Source of the DNA: Clostridiales bacterium
GTDB taxonomy: Bacteria; Bacillota; Clostridia; Oscillospirales; Acutalibacteraceae
Reading direction: 5' to 3'
DNA length: 5,531 nucleotides
NCBI GenBank assembly: GCA_012522615.1
Contig: JAAYKB010000110.1
Span: 1-5,531, forward strand
In this document: in pieces, positions 1-5,531 of the stretch
Layout: every line of letters begins with the position of its first letter
Position numbering within the stretch: position 1 is the stretch's first letter
The notes under the pieces: model-generated
What the model was told of the DNA's origin: nothing
Seen by the model: only the letters and a program-made list of their open reading frames with translations
The model's database searches: none
Made by a program: the position numbers and the translations under genes

Positions 1-111
1 AATACAGACTATAAAAAGTATGCCGTTGAAAATAATGTAAGCGACGTACTGTTCTTATACAATCTTCCGAACTTTGCGACAGATAAAAGCATATCGAGGC
101 TTTCCGGCTAG
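1..111 (+). CDS. C-terminal fragment of a DHHW/SGNH-like protein (5' end outside window)
   Basis: Frame 1 is open from the left edge through 36 codons to a TAG at 109-111; the other two forward frames hit stops within the first 40 bases. The peptide starts NTDYKKYAVENNVSDVLFLY and ends in RLSG. The pattern of a short helix (YKKYAVENNVSD), a hydrophobic strand (VLFLYN) and a final polar segment resembles the end of clostridial DHHW-family proteins. These are extracellular SGNH-hydrolase-like proteins, often encoded next to an MBOAT O-acetyltransferase and thought to act in acetylating cell-surface polymers. That assignment is from memory of family tails. The catalytic residues would lie upstream, outside the window, so function cannot be confirmed here. 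The gene converges on the minus-strand operon and shares its terminator. That a real gene ends here is fairly likely; the family name is tentative. Confidence 0.5.
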   Translation, partial: NTDYKKYAVENNVSDVLFLYNLPNFATDKSISRLSG

Positions 112-114
112 ACG

Positions 115-150
115 AAAAAATGCGGGGACCAAAGGTCGCCCGCATTTTTT
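115..150. terminator. Bidirectional rho-independent terminator between convergent genes
   Basis: AAAAAATGCGGG (115-126) pairs with CCCGCATTTTTT (139-150). An inner GACC/GGTC stem (127-130 with 134-137) closes an AAA loop, and G138 is left as a single-base bulge. The hairpin carries six T after the stem read rightward and, because of the six A on the left, six T read leftward as well, so it can stop transcription from both sides. It lies 4 bases after the TAG of the left-hand gene and 9 bases after the TAA of the minus-strand lyase gene, where a terminator serving both transcripts is expected. Confidence 0.9.
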
Positions 151-159
151 AAGCCTATT

Positions 160-1449
160 TTAAATGTTCAACAAACCCTTTTCCAGCATGGACTGGGCCG
201 CCATAAGCACCCCTATTTTTCCGGAATGATAGTTTAATCCGCCCTGCATATACGCTGCATAAGGTTCACGCAGCGGGGCATCCGCCGAAAGCTCAATAGA
301 CGCGCCCATGGTGAAAGCACCGGCCGCCATTATCACCTGGTTCTCATAACCGGGCATATCCCTGGGCTCGGGAATCACAAAGGAATCCACCGGAGCTCCA
401 CGCTGCATCCCCTGACAAAAGGCTACCATGGCTTCCGGCGAACCCAGCTTAACCGCCTGAATAATATCCGTGCGTATTTCATCCGGCGCCGGCGTCACCT
501 CATAGCCTAGCATTGAGAATAACCAAGCGCAGTATACCGCGGTTTTAAGCGCCTCGCCTACAACATGCGGGGCGTTGAAAAGTCCCATGTACAGCGAGCG
601 GTTATGCCCCAGCGAAGCCCCCACCTCGCGGCCGAGTCCTGGTGTGGTCATCCGATAGGCGCATTGCTCTACCAAATCCGCCCGCCCGCAGATATAACCG
701 CCGTTCTCCGCAATCCCGCCGCCGGGATTTTTAACAAGGGAGCCGGCCATCAAATCGGCGCCAACCTGGGTCGGTTCCTGCCTTTCGACAAATTCGCCAT
801 AGCAGTTATCGACGAAAACAATGGTTTCGGGTGATTTCCGCCTCACCGCCTGCACTATCTTTTCAATATCCGCAACCGTGAGCGAGGGTCGAACGCTGTA
901 TCCGCGCGAACGCTGTATATGAACCGCCTTTGGCTTTACCTGCTCCACCCTATCCGCAATCAAACCGAGATTGGGTCGCCCGCTTTCATCCAGTTCCACC
1001 TGCTCGTATAGTATACCGTAATCGCGCAGGGAGCCGATATCGCTGTGCTGTCCGCGGCTGTCGTCCAAACCGATTACCTGTTCAAGGGTATCATACGGCG
1101 AGCCTGTGACAGCCAACAATATATCGCCCGGTCGCAGTATTCCGAAAAGGGCAATCGTAATGGCGTGGGTACCCGAAACAATGCTGTGGCGAACCAGCGC
1201 ATCCTCTGTCCCCATGGACATTGCAAACACAGAATCAAGCACATCCCGCCCGCGGTCGCCGTAACCGTACCCCGTAGTCTTTACAAAGTGGCTTTCGCTT
1301 ACCCTGTTTTCGATAAAGGCGGCCAGCACCTTTTGCTGGTTGTATTCGGTCGTTTTTTCTATGGCCTCAAAGGCTTTTTCCGCCGACTGCTGCGCACGCT
1401 CCGAAACTTCAATTAATCTTTTATCAATCTTAAAAAAAGGCATATCCAT
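160..1449 (-). CDS. PLP-dependent methionine gamma-lyase family protein ('aluminium resistance' family)
   Basis: About 429 residues, close to the usual length of the PF06838 family. These are cytoplasmic fold-type I pyridoxal-phosphate enzymes related to cystathionine/methionine lyases and often labelled 'aluminium resistance protein'. Numbered from a possible TTG at 1464, visible landmarks are TTGYGYGDRGRD (63-74), GTEDALVRHSIVSGTHA (85-101, the cofactor phosphate-binding region), VDNCYGEF (218-225, with Asp219 placed to contact the PLP ring nitrogen) and SLVKNPGGG (242-250), where Lys245 is the likely Schiff-base lysine. The exact substrate is not settled for the family; C-S lyase activity on sulfur amino acids is the usual guess. 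It is the last gene of the operon, about 25 bp after the GNAT gene. Start choice is unclear: the TTG at 1464 sits only 1 base from the AAAGGG motif, so I prefer the ATG at 1449; the ATG at 1443 is also possible. Confidence 0.9.
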   Translation of the reverse strand: MDMPFFKIDKRLIEVSERAQQSAEKAFEAIEKTTEYNQQKVLAAFIENRVSESHFVKTTGYGYGDRGRDVLDSVFAMSMGTEDALVRHSIVSGTHAITIALFGILRPGDILLAVTGSPYDTLEQVIGLDDSRGQHSDIGSLRDYGILYEQVELDESGRPNLGLIADRVEQVKPKAVHIQRSRGYSVRPSLTVADIEKIVQAVRRKSPETIVFVDNCYGEFVERQEPTQVGADLMAGSLVKNPGGGIAENGGYICGRADLVEQCAYRMTTPGLGREVGASLGHNRSLYMGLFNAPHVVGEALKTAVYCAWLFSMLGYEVTPAPDEIRTDIIQAVKLGSPEAMVAFCQGMQRGAPVDSFVIPEPRDMPGYENQVIMAAGAFTMGASIELSADAPLREPYAAYMQGGLNYHSGKIGVLMAAQSMLEKGLLNI

Positions 1450-1465
1450 TGTTTTTATGTTCAAA

Positions 1466-1471
1466 CCCTTT
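1466..1471 (-). promoter_or_regulatory. Shine-Dalgarno-like AAAGGG before the lyase gene
   Basis: Read on the minus strand, AAAGGG follows the TAA of the GNAT gene by 3 bases. It is 1 base from the TTG at 1464, which is too close to work in the usual way, and 16 bases from the ATG at 1449, which is longer than ideal. It argues against the longest start but does not settle which ATG is used. Confidence 0.45.
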
Positions 1472-1474
1472 CGG

Positions 1475-2215
1475 TTATTTTTTCAGGTTTCCCCAGCCCG
1501 AGCACTCCCGAAACCCAATTTGTGAATAAAGCGCCCGTGCGGACTCATTTTTAGGTGACAGAAATACCCTCTTTCCCTCGCTCAAAAGCATGTCTGCAAG
1601 CGTCAGCACGTTTGAGGAGGCATACCCTCTCCCCCTCGCGCCCTCAAGCGTAGCTACCCCGCCGATAACCGCCGCTTCCTTACACTCCGAGGTTGTCATG
1701 GCGCACGAAACCGGAACACCTTCATGACGGAAACCAACAATCCTGCAGAATCCGTGCCTGATTCTGTGGGATACATCGGCATACCATGCTTCAAATTCCG
1801 GCATATCTTCAAAACAGGCTTTCAAGACGGGATAAACCTCCCTCGGGAAAAGCGGCTCCGGTTTTTTTGTCGGTTGCTCAGTATTCGCTCCGGTTGTCAT
1901 AACGCTGCCATACTCCGCTTGCCATACGCCGCTTTTTGCTATCTCGCCTGCCGCAATCCGGGATGTGCGGACATTTACTATTTCGGGATGCATTGCGAAA
2001 AAAACCGCTATTTCCTCAAAATCAGCGTCGTTTTCCGCCGCAAGATTGGCGTTGTCGTCAATCAGCGATATAAAGGCTTTGTGTCCTTGATCGCACCAAT
2101 AGCGGATAAAGGGACGGTCTGTCCCATATGAAGATACAAGCCCGCATATCCGGACAGCCGCTTCGGAATCGGGTTTTAGGCGCGCAAGATCATCGCCCCC
2201 AGCCTGTCGAATCAA
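1475..2215 (-). CDS. GNAT family N-acetyltransferase with an uncharacterised N-terminal domain
   Basis: A 246-residue protein expected to transfer an acetyl group from acetyl-CoA to an amine; the substrate cannot be read from sequence. The C-terminal half (about 125-246) is a recognisable GNAT domain. The acetyl-CoA pyrophosphate-binding motif A is RGRGYA (194-199, matching R/Q-x-x-G-x-G/A), preceded by the strand AAVIGGVATL (181-190). Motif B is NESARALYSQIGF (223-235), with the usual Asn, Ala, Leu-Tyr and Gly-Phe. The N-terminal half (1-108) lacks motif A and looks like the degenerate first half of two-part GNATs found in Clostridia; a polar, proline-containing linker (109-121) joins the halves. 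Translation starts at TTG, supported by a strong GGGGAGGAG 5 bases upstream, the absence of a nearby in-frame ATG and a GNAT-like beginning (MIRQAGGDDL). The TTG overlaps the upstream TGA by 4 bases (TTGA), suggesting translational coupling. Confidence 0.88.
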   Translation of the reverse strand: MIRQAGGDDLARLKPDSEAAVRICGLVSSYGTDRPFIRYWCDQGHKAFISLIDDNANLAAENDADFEEIAVFFAMHPEIVNVRTSRIAAGEIAKSGVWQAEYGSVMTTGANTEQPTKKPEPLFPREVYPVLKACFEDMPEFEAWYADVSHRIRHGFCRIVGFRHEGVPVSCAMTTSECKEAAVIGGVATLEGARGRGYASSNVLTLADMLLSEGKRVFLSPKNESARALYSQIGFRECSGWGNLKK

Positions 2216-3243
2216 TCAGACTCCTCCCCGCCCGCAAACTCACCGACTAGTGCCTGCAACAGCTCCGAGGCCGTTTTCAAATCATTCTCGGAAAGCACAC
2301 AGGAGGGTGAGTGTATATATCTGCAGGGAAGCGACACGGCTGCAACCCGAACACCTGTCCGCGAGAGCTGTATAGCACCCGCATCATTTCCGCCGGCCAC
2401 CATGCTTTTTGTCTGTACCGGTATACCAATCTGCTCCGCCGTCCTGAAAACTCGGTCATACAGAGATTTATCATAAAGTGTGCGGTTATCCATAAAGGAA
2501 ACCACCGGACCCTTGCCGACACGGCAAACCTGCTTGTCCGCATCTACGCCCGCCGTATCTGCGGCAGTGGTAGAATCCACCACCACAGCAATATCGGGAG
2601 CAACCCCGTATGCCGCGGTTTTTGCCCCCCTCAGCCCTACCTCCTCCTGAACCGTAAAGGCAAGCACAATATCATATTCGGGGGTATCGTTCACAAACTC
2701 GAGCAAAAGCGCACAGCCTGCGCGGTCGTCAAGCGCGCGCGCCTTGAAAAGACCACCGCCAAGACTTGCAAAATCGCTGTCAAACACCGCCATATCACCG
2801 GGACGGGCTATATTTTGCGCCTCCTCCCGGCTATCGGCCGCCACATCAATCAACAGCTTGTCAATCGCAACCGCGGTTTTCTTCTCGTCGTCCTTGCACT
2901 GATGCACAGCCTTTCCGCCGATTACTCCGAAATGTTCATTCACTTTAACGCGCTTGCCGAAAATTACGGAAGAATCCACACTGCCCACTGGGGAAAATCG
3001 CAGGTATCCCTCGTCGGTAACGCCGGTTATAATAAATCCCACCTCATCCATATGGGCGGCAAACAAAAGGGTGCTTGACGCGCGCTTTTTGCCTTCCACC
3101 CTTGCAATAACATTTCCGAGCGGGTCAACAGATACCGTCATCGGGGCAGGCGATGCCGCAAGCTCCTGCAATATATATCTGCGTACTGCGTCCTCCCGTC
3201 CGGATACGCCCTCAAGCGAGCATAAATGCTTCAATCTGGTCAT
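2212..3243 (-). CDS. M42 family metallo-aminopeptidase, second copy (TTAAD type)
   Basis: A 343-residue cytoplasmic peptidase of the M42 family (FrvX/YsdC/CelM-like), about the normal length. Such enzymes are two-metal aminopeptidases that usually form 12-subunit tetrahedral (TET) particles and trim short peptides. Numbered from a possible TTG one codon upstream (3246), the expected site residues are present: His65 and Asp67 in AAHMDEVG, bridging Asp173 in ALDDRAG, catalytic Glu201 and metal-binding Glu202 in VQEEVGLRGA, Asp224 in VVDSTTAAD, and His312 in RYIHSP. GGNDAGAIQ (285-293) is the family's substrate-side loop. The ATG at 3243-3241 shares its A with the TGA of the preceding gene, and the TTG before it overlaps that stop by 4 bases; either may be used. 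It differs clearly from the first M42 copy, so this is an old divergence rather than a recent duplication. Peptide specificity cannot be predicted. Confidence 0.95.
   Translation of the reverse strand: MTRLKHLCSLEGVSGREDAVRRYILQELAASPAPMTVSVDPLGNVIARVEGKKRASSTLLFAAHMDEVGFIITGVTDEGYLRFSPVGSVDSSVIFGKRVKVNEHFGVIGGKAVHQCKDDEKKTAVAIDKLLIDVAADSREEAQNIARPGDMAVFDSDFASLGGGLFKARALDDRAGCALLLEFVNDTPEYDIVLAFTVQEEVGLRGAKTAAYGVAPDIAVVVDSTTAADTAGVDADKQVCRVGKGPVVSFMDNRTLYDKSLYDRVFRTAEQIGIPVQTKSMVAGGNDAGAIQLSRTGVRVAAVSLPCRYIHSPSCVLSENDLKTASELLQALVGEFAGGEESD
2221..2229 (-). promoter_or_regulatory. Strong ribosome binding site fixing the TTG start of the GNAT gene
   Basis: GGGGAGGAG on the minus strand lies 5 bases before the TTG at 2215-2213, inside the last codons of the upstream peptidase gene. 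The near-consensus match and good spacing make the non-ATG start credible. Confidence 0.8.
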
Positions 3244-4271
3244 CAAAGCTCAGCAACTCCCCTCTTTGCAAACAAGGACATCATATTGCCGACTGCGACA
3301 ATATCGCGCAGATCGGCCAGCTCAACAGGCGTATGCATATAGCGAACGGGGATGGACAACAATGCTGTGCGCGTACCGCATCGGGCATCGGAAATGCTCT
3401 CGGCGTCGGTTCCGGTCGAACCGCCCATCACCTCGTTTTGATATTCAATACTATTTTCTTCCGCGATTTTTACAAGCTGCCGTGTCAGGCCGTCGTCCAA
3501 AGTCGGCGACCATCCGATCATCGGGCCTTTCCCGAGCTTGCCGCACTTGGCTGGGTCGGCATCCGGAGTCAACCCGAAGCTTACGTCATCCGCAATCGCA
3601 AAATCTGGTTTGATACGATAAGACGATACCGCAGCCCCCCTGCAGCCCAGCTCTTCCTGCACCGCAAAAACCGCCGCAATATCAAAATCAAGTGTTTCAC
3701 TTTTAAGCGTATCAAGGCAGTAAAGAATCGCCGCCACGCCCGCCCGATTATCTAGCGACTTGCTGCAAACCCGGTTGTCGTTAAATATGCGGAAATTCGG
3801 TTTGAACGAGATAATATCCCCCTGCTGTATATGGGCGCGGGCGGTATCGGCATCCATGCCGACGTCAATACCCATGTCCTGAACTTCCGGCAGGGTATCC
3901 TTGTCCTCCTTCTTTTTCAGGTGCGGGGGAGTCGAGCAAAAAACACCCGCATACGGCTTGTCGCCGTGTACGACCACCTCGGCGGCGGCAAGCGCCCGTC
4001 TGTCTACCCCGCCGCAGGCAGCCGCACGGATAAAGCCGGAATCGTCTATGCCGGTTACAATCAGGCCGACCTCGTCTATATGTGCTTCCAGCATCAATAC
4101 CGGGGCATTCTCCCTGCCGCATCTTCTGTAACCTATCACATTGCCGAGGGCGTCTGTTTGCACCCCGCCGCAGTATTCGCGCAGAAAGCCGGCAGCAACT
4201 TCGGAAGCCTTTGTTTCACTGCCGACCCCGACGGCGGTACATAATGATTCAAGACATGATTTCAAATCCAT
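3243..4271 (-). CDS. M42 family metallo-aminopeptidase, first copy
   Basis: A 342-residue M42 peptidase, full length for the family and probably cytoplasmic, since no signal peptide is visible. The site residues can be placed: His64 and Asp66 in EAHIDEVGL, bridging Asp174 in SLDNRAG, Glu206 and Glu207 in VQEELGCRGA, Asp229 in IADDVSFG, and His313 in RYMHTPVE. GGSTGTDAESI (283-293) matches the TGTDA loop of the family. A lysine- and acid-rich loop after STPPHL (about 119-130) sits where the dimerisation/apical domain is inserted. Compared with the second copy it uses LDNR instead of LDDR and a DDVS-type instead of a TTAAD-type segment, so the two belong to different M42 subgroups. It has 11 cysteines, many for an enzyme of this size. 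The ATG is preceded by AAAGG with an 11-base spacer and begins 18 bases after the murD stop. Its TGA overlaps the next gene. The substrate is unknown. Confidence 0.95.
   Translation of the reverse strand: MDLKSCLESLCTAVGVGSETKASEVAAGFLREYCGGVQTDALGNVIGYRRCGRENAPVLMLEAHIDEVGLIVTGIDDSGFIRAAACGGVDRRALAAAEVVVHGDKPYAGVFCSTPPHLKKKEDKDTLPEVQDMGIDVGMDADTARAHIQQGDIISFKPNFRIFNDNRVCSKSLDNRAGVAAILYCLDTLKSETLDFDIAAVFAVQEELGCRGAAVSSYRIKPDFAIADDVSFGLTPDADPAKCGKLGKGPMIGWSPTLDDGLTRQLVKIAEENSIEYQNEVMGGSTGTDAESISDARCGTRTALLSIPVRYMHTPVELADLRDIVAVGNMMSLFAKRGVAEL
3257..3263 (-). promoter_or_regulatory. Ribosome binding site for the second M42 gene
   Basis: AGGGGAG on the minus strand, within the 3' end of the first M42 gene. 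It is 10 bases from the TTG at 3246 and 13 bases from the ATG at 3243, so it fits the TTG slightly better by spacing while the ATG is the stronger codon. The start therefore remains open by one codon. Confidence 0.6.
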
Positions 4272-4282
4272 ACTTTTACCAA

Positions 4283-4287
4283 CCTTT
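4283..4287 (-). promoter_or_regulatory. Ribosome binding site for the first M42 gene
   Basis: AAAGG on the minus strand directly follows the murD TAA and lies 11 bases before the ATG at 4271. It is a modest match. The 18-base gap leaves little room for a separate promoter, so the gene is most likely read from the murD transcript. Confidence 0.55.
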
Positions 4288-4289
4288 AA

Positions 4290-5531
4290 TTATTTCAGCT
4301 CCATTACCAAACGCTTGAAATGGTCGCCGCGTTCTTCAAAATCACTATATAAATCAAAGCTTGCGCTGGCGGGAGACATGAAAACAATATCTCCGTCACC
4401 AGCGATTTTTTGTGCGGTAACCACCGCCGATTCCATGGAATCCACACGATAAACAGGAATATCGGCAAAACTTGATATCGCTGACTCGATTGCATTTGCA
4501 GTTTCACCCATCAGGATTGCCGCCTTGACGGTCTCGGCGGCAACAGGGCCGAGTTCTTCGTACGAAACATGCTTGTCATACCCTCCCGCGATAAGAATAA
4601 CCCTGCGGTCAAAAGACTTAAGGCCTGCTATCGTGCGGGAGGGACTTGTTCCGATAGAATCATTGTACCATTTGACCCCGCCAATCTCACCAACCAGCTC
4701 GCAGCGGTGCGGAAGTCCTCCGAAGCTTCGCGCATATCCGGCAATTACTTCGGGCGAAACGCTTCCCCATACTGCCGATATGGCGGCGAGGTAGTTTTCA
4801 ACATTATGAATACCCGGTATGCATATTTCATCGGCAGGAATCACAGGAGTATCTTTTCCGTTTTCCGTAAATACCAGTATACCGTCGGATGAAAGCCACG
4901 CGCCAAAGTCAGGCTTTGATATACGTGAAAACATCCTTATATTGCCCCGAACCTCTGCGGAAAATGAGGCGGTATAATTATTGTCGGCATTAAGTACCGC
5001 TGTATCGCCGGCACCCTGCCATAGTATAATGTTCCTCTTTGCGTTTATGTATTCCTGCATATCGGTATGCCAGTCCAGATGGTTCGGAGCAATATTTGTG
5101 ATTACCGCAGTTCGGGGGCTTTGCTTCATTCCGACAAGCTGGAAACTGGACAACTCGATTACAACCCTGTCCTCCGGCCTAATCTCACCGACAACAGGTA
5201 GCAGCGGACGTCCGATATTCCCTCCGAGATGGACTCGGTAGCCCGCCGTCCCAAGCAATACCGCTATTTTGGTGGCGGTGGTTGTCTTGCCATGCGAGGC
5301 TGTCACCGCCGTGATATGCGCGGGACAAAGCGATAAAAACAATTCCATTTCGGAGGTAACCGCAATCCCCTGTCTTCTCGCCTCTTCTAATTGAGGAAGA
5401 TACGGCTTCATCCCCGGCGTCCTCAATATCATATCATATCCGGCCTTTAAAAGCGAATCCAGATAACCCTCGCCAAGACAAAGGGTTGCTCCCGCGTTTT
5501 CAAGTATGTCTGCGGTTTTCCCCAGCTCTTC
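4290..5531 (-). CDS. murD: UDP-N-acetylmuramoyl-L-alanine--D-glutamate ligase, 5' end outside window
   Basis: MurD is the cytoplasmic ATP-dependent ligase that adds D-Glu to UDP-MurNAc-L-Ala in peptidoglycan precursor synthesis. The frame is open to the right edge, giving 413 residues starting EELGKTADIL; roughly 40 N-terminal residues of the UMA-binding Rossmann domain are missing, judged from a family length near 450. An internal ATG at 5432 is not the true start, because conserved MurD sequence continues upstream (EGYLDS, then ILRTPGM). In fragment numbering: the P-loop ASHGKTTT (78-85), magnesium ligand Glu126 in ELSSFQL, NHLDWH (150-155) with His151, Lys165 as the likely carbamylated lysine (YINAKRNI), HNVEN (242-246), HR (275-276) opening the C-terminal domain, NDSIGTSP (290-297), AGGYDK (315-320) and SPASASFD (386-393). 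The first P-loop residue is Ala where Gly is usual. NDSI replaces the NDSK of E. coli, as in many clostridial MurD proteins. It is the first visible gene of the operon. Confidence 0.97.
   Translation of the reverse strand, partial: EELGKTADILENAGATLCLGEGYLDSLLKAGYDMILRTPGMKPYLPQLEEARRQGIAVTSEMELFLSLCPAHITAVTASHGKTTTATKIAVLLGTAGYRVHLGGNIGRPLLPVVGEIRPEDRVVIELSSFQLVGMKQSPRTAVITNIAPNHLDWHTDMQEYINAKRNIILWQGAGDTAVLNADNNYTASFSAEVRGNIRMFSRISKPDFGAWLSSDGILVFTENGKDTPVIPADEICIPGIHNVENYLAAISAVWGSVSPEVIAGYARSFGGLPHRCELVGEIGGVKWYNDSIGTSPSRTIAGLKSFDRRVILIAGGYDKHVSYEELGPVAAETVKAAILMGETANAIESAISSFADIPVYRVDSMESAVVTAQKIAGDGDIVFMSPASASFDLYSDFEERGDHFKRLVMELK

Noticed and set aside
565..1525. Plus-strand open frames opposite the PLP lyase gene
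   Set aside because: They are antisense to an intact PF06838-type enzyme, and the translated products show no motif.
2311..3078. 255-codon open frame on the plus strand, antisense to the second M42 gene
   Set aside because: It lies wholly opposite a gene with a complete active site. Its predicted product is rich in Arg, His, Cys and Asn with no recognisable motif, typical of a shadow frame over codon-biased DNA.
2954..3755. Overlapping plus-strand open frames (about 219 and 200 codons) across the junction of the two M42 genes
   Set aside because: They overlap each other in different frames and are antisense to conserved coding sequence. Low-complexity Arg/Ser/Pro content and no family resemblance point to chance.
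2212..4271. Recent tandem duplication of the M42 gene
   Set aside because: The two proteins share family motifs but differ across most positions and belong to different subgroups; no long direct DNA repeat is visible, so recent duplication is unlikely.
3831..4452. Several plus-strand open frames of 76-137 codons opposite the first M42 gene and the 3' end of murD
   Set aside because: All are antisense to well-supported genes and mutually overlapping, with no recognisable domain.
5430..5432. Internal ATG as the start of murD
   Set aside because: The frame continues upstream to the window edge with MurD-like sequence, so the ATG is an internal methionine and the gene is cut by the window.
1..5531. 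Mobile element, CRISPR array, phage or defence system
   Set aside because: No terminal inverted repeats, spaced repeats, integrase, transposase or nuclease signatures were found; the window is filled by metabolic-type genes in one compact operon.

Overview
The window looks like a chromosomal segment of a Gram-positive anaerobe of the class Clostridia, probably an Oscillospiraceae- or Ruminococcaceae-type gut bacterium. This rests on the clostridial-style MurD (NDSIGTSP and GGYDKH motifs), the PF06838 PLP lyase, the purine-rich ribosome binding sites, the use of TTG starts and a base composition near 50% GC (judged by eye). The genus assignment is inference. No phage, insertion sequence, CRISPR array, tRNA or rRNA was seen.

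Layout. Positions 1-111 (+ strand) hold the last 36 codons of a gene that resembles the C-terminus of DHHW/SGNH-type surface-modification proteins. A strong hairpin with A and U tracts on both sides (115-150) follows, shared between this gene and the convergent minus-strand genes. From 160 to the right edge, five genes lie head-to-tail on the minus strand. In transcription order they are: murD (5' end outside the window), a first M42 metallo-aminopeptidase, a second divergent M42 metallo-aminopeptidase, a two-part GNAT acetyltransferase, and a PLP-dependent lyase of the methionine gamma-lyase/'aluminium resistance' family. Gaps are 18 bp, an overlap, an overlap and about 25 bp, so the genes almost certainly form one transcript ending at the shared terminator. 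There is no stretch over 300 bp without a gene.

How the genes may work together. MurD adds D-glutamate to UDP-MurNAc-L-Ala in the cytoplasm. The two M42 enzymes are expected to trim peptides to free amino acids. The lyase family has a fold suited to cleaving sulfur amino acids, and the GNAT substrate is unknown. A plausible but unproven reading is a housekeeping operon joining peptidoglycan precursor synthesis to peptide and amino-acid recycling. No clearly new defence or mobile system is visible. The most unusual points are the co-translated pair of divergent M42 peptidases, the TTGA-type start/stop overlaps, the altered first glycine of the MurD P-loop, and the uncharacterised N-terminal half of the GNAT protein.
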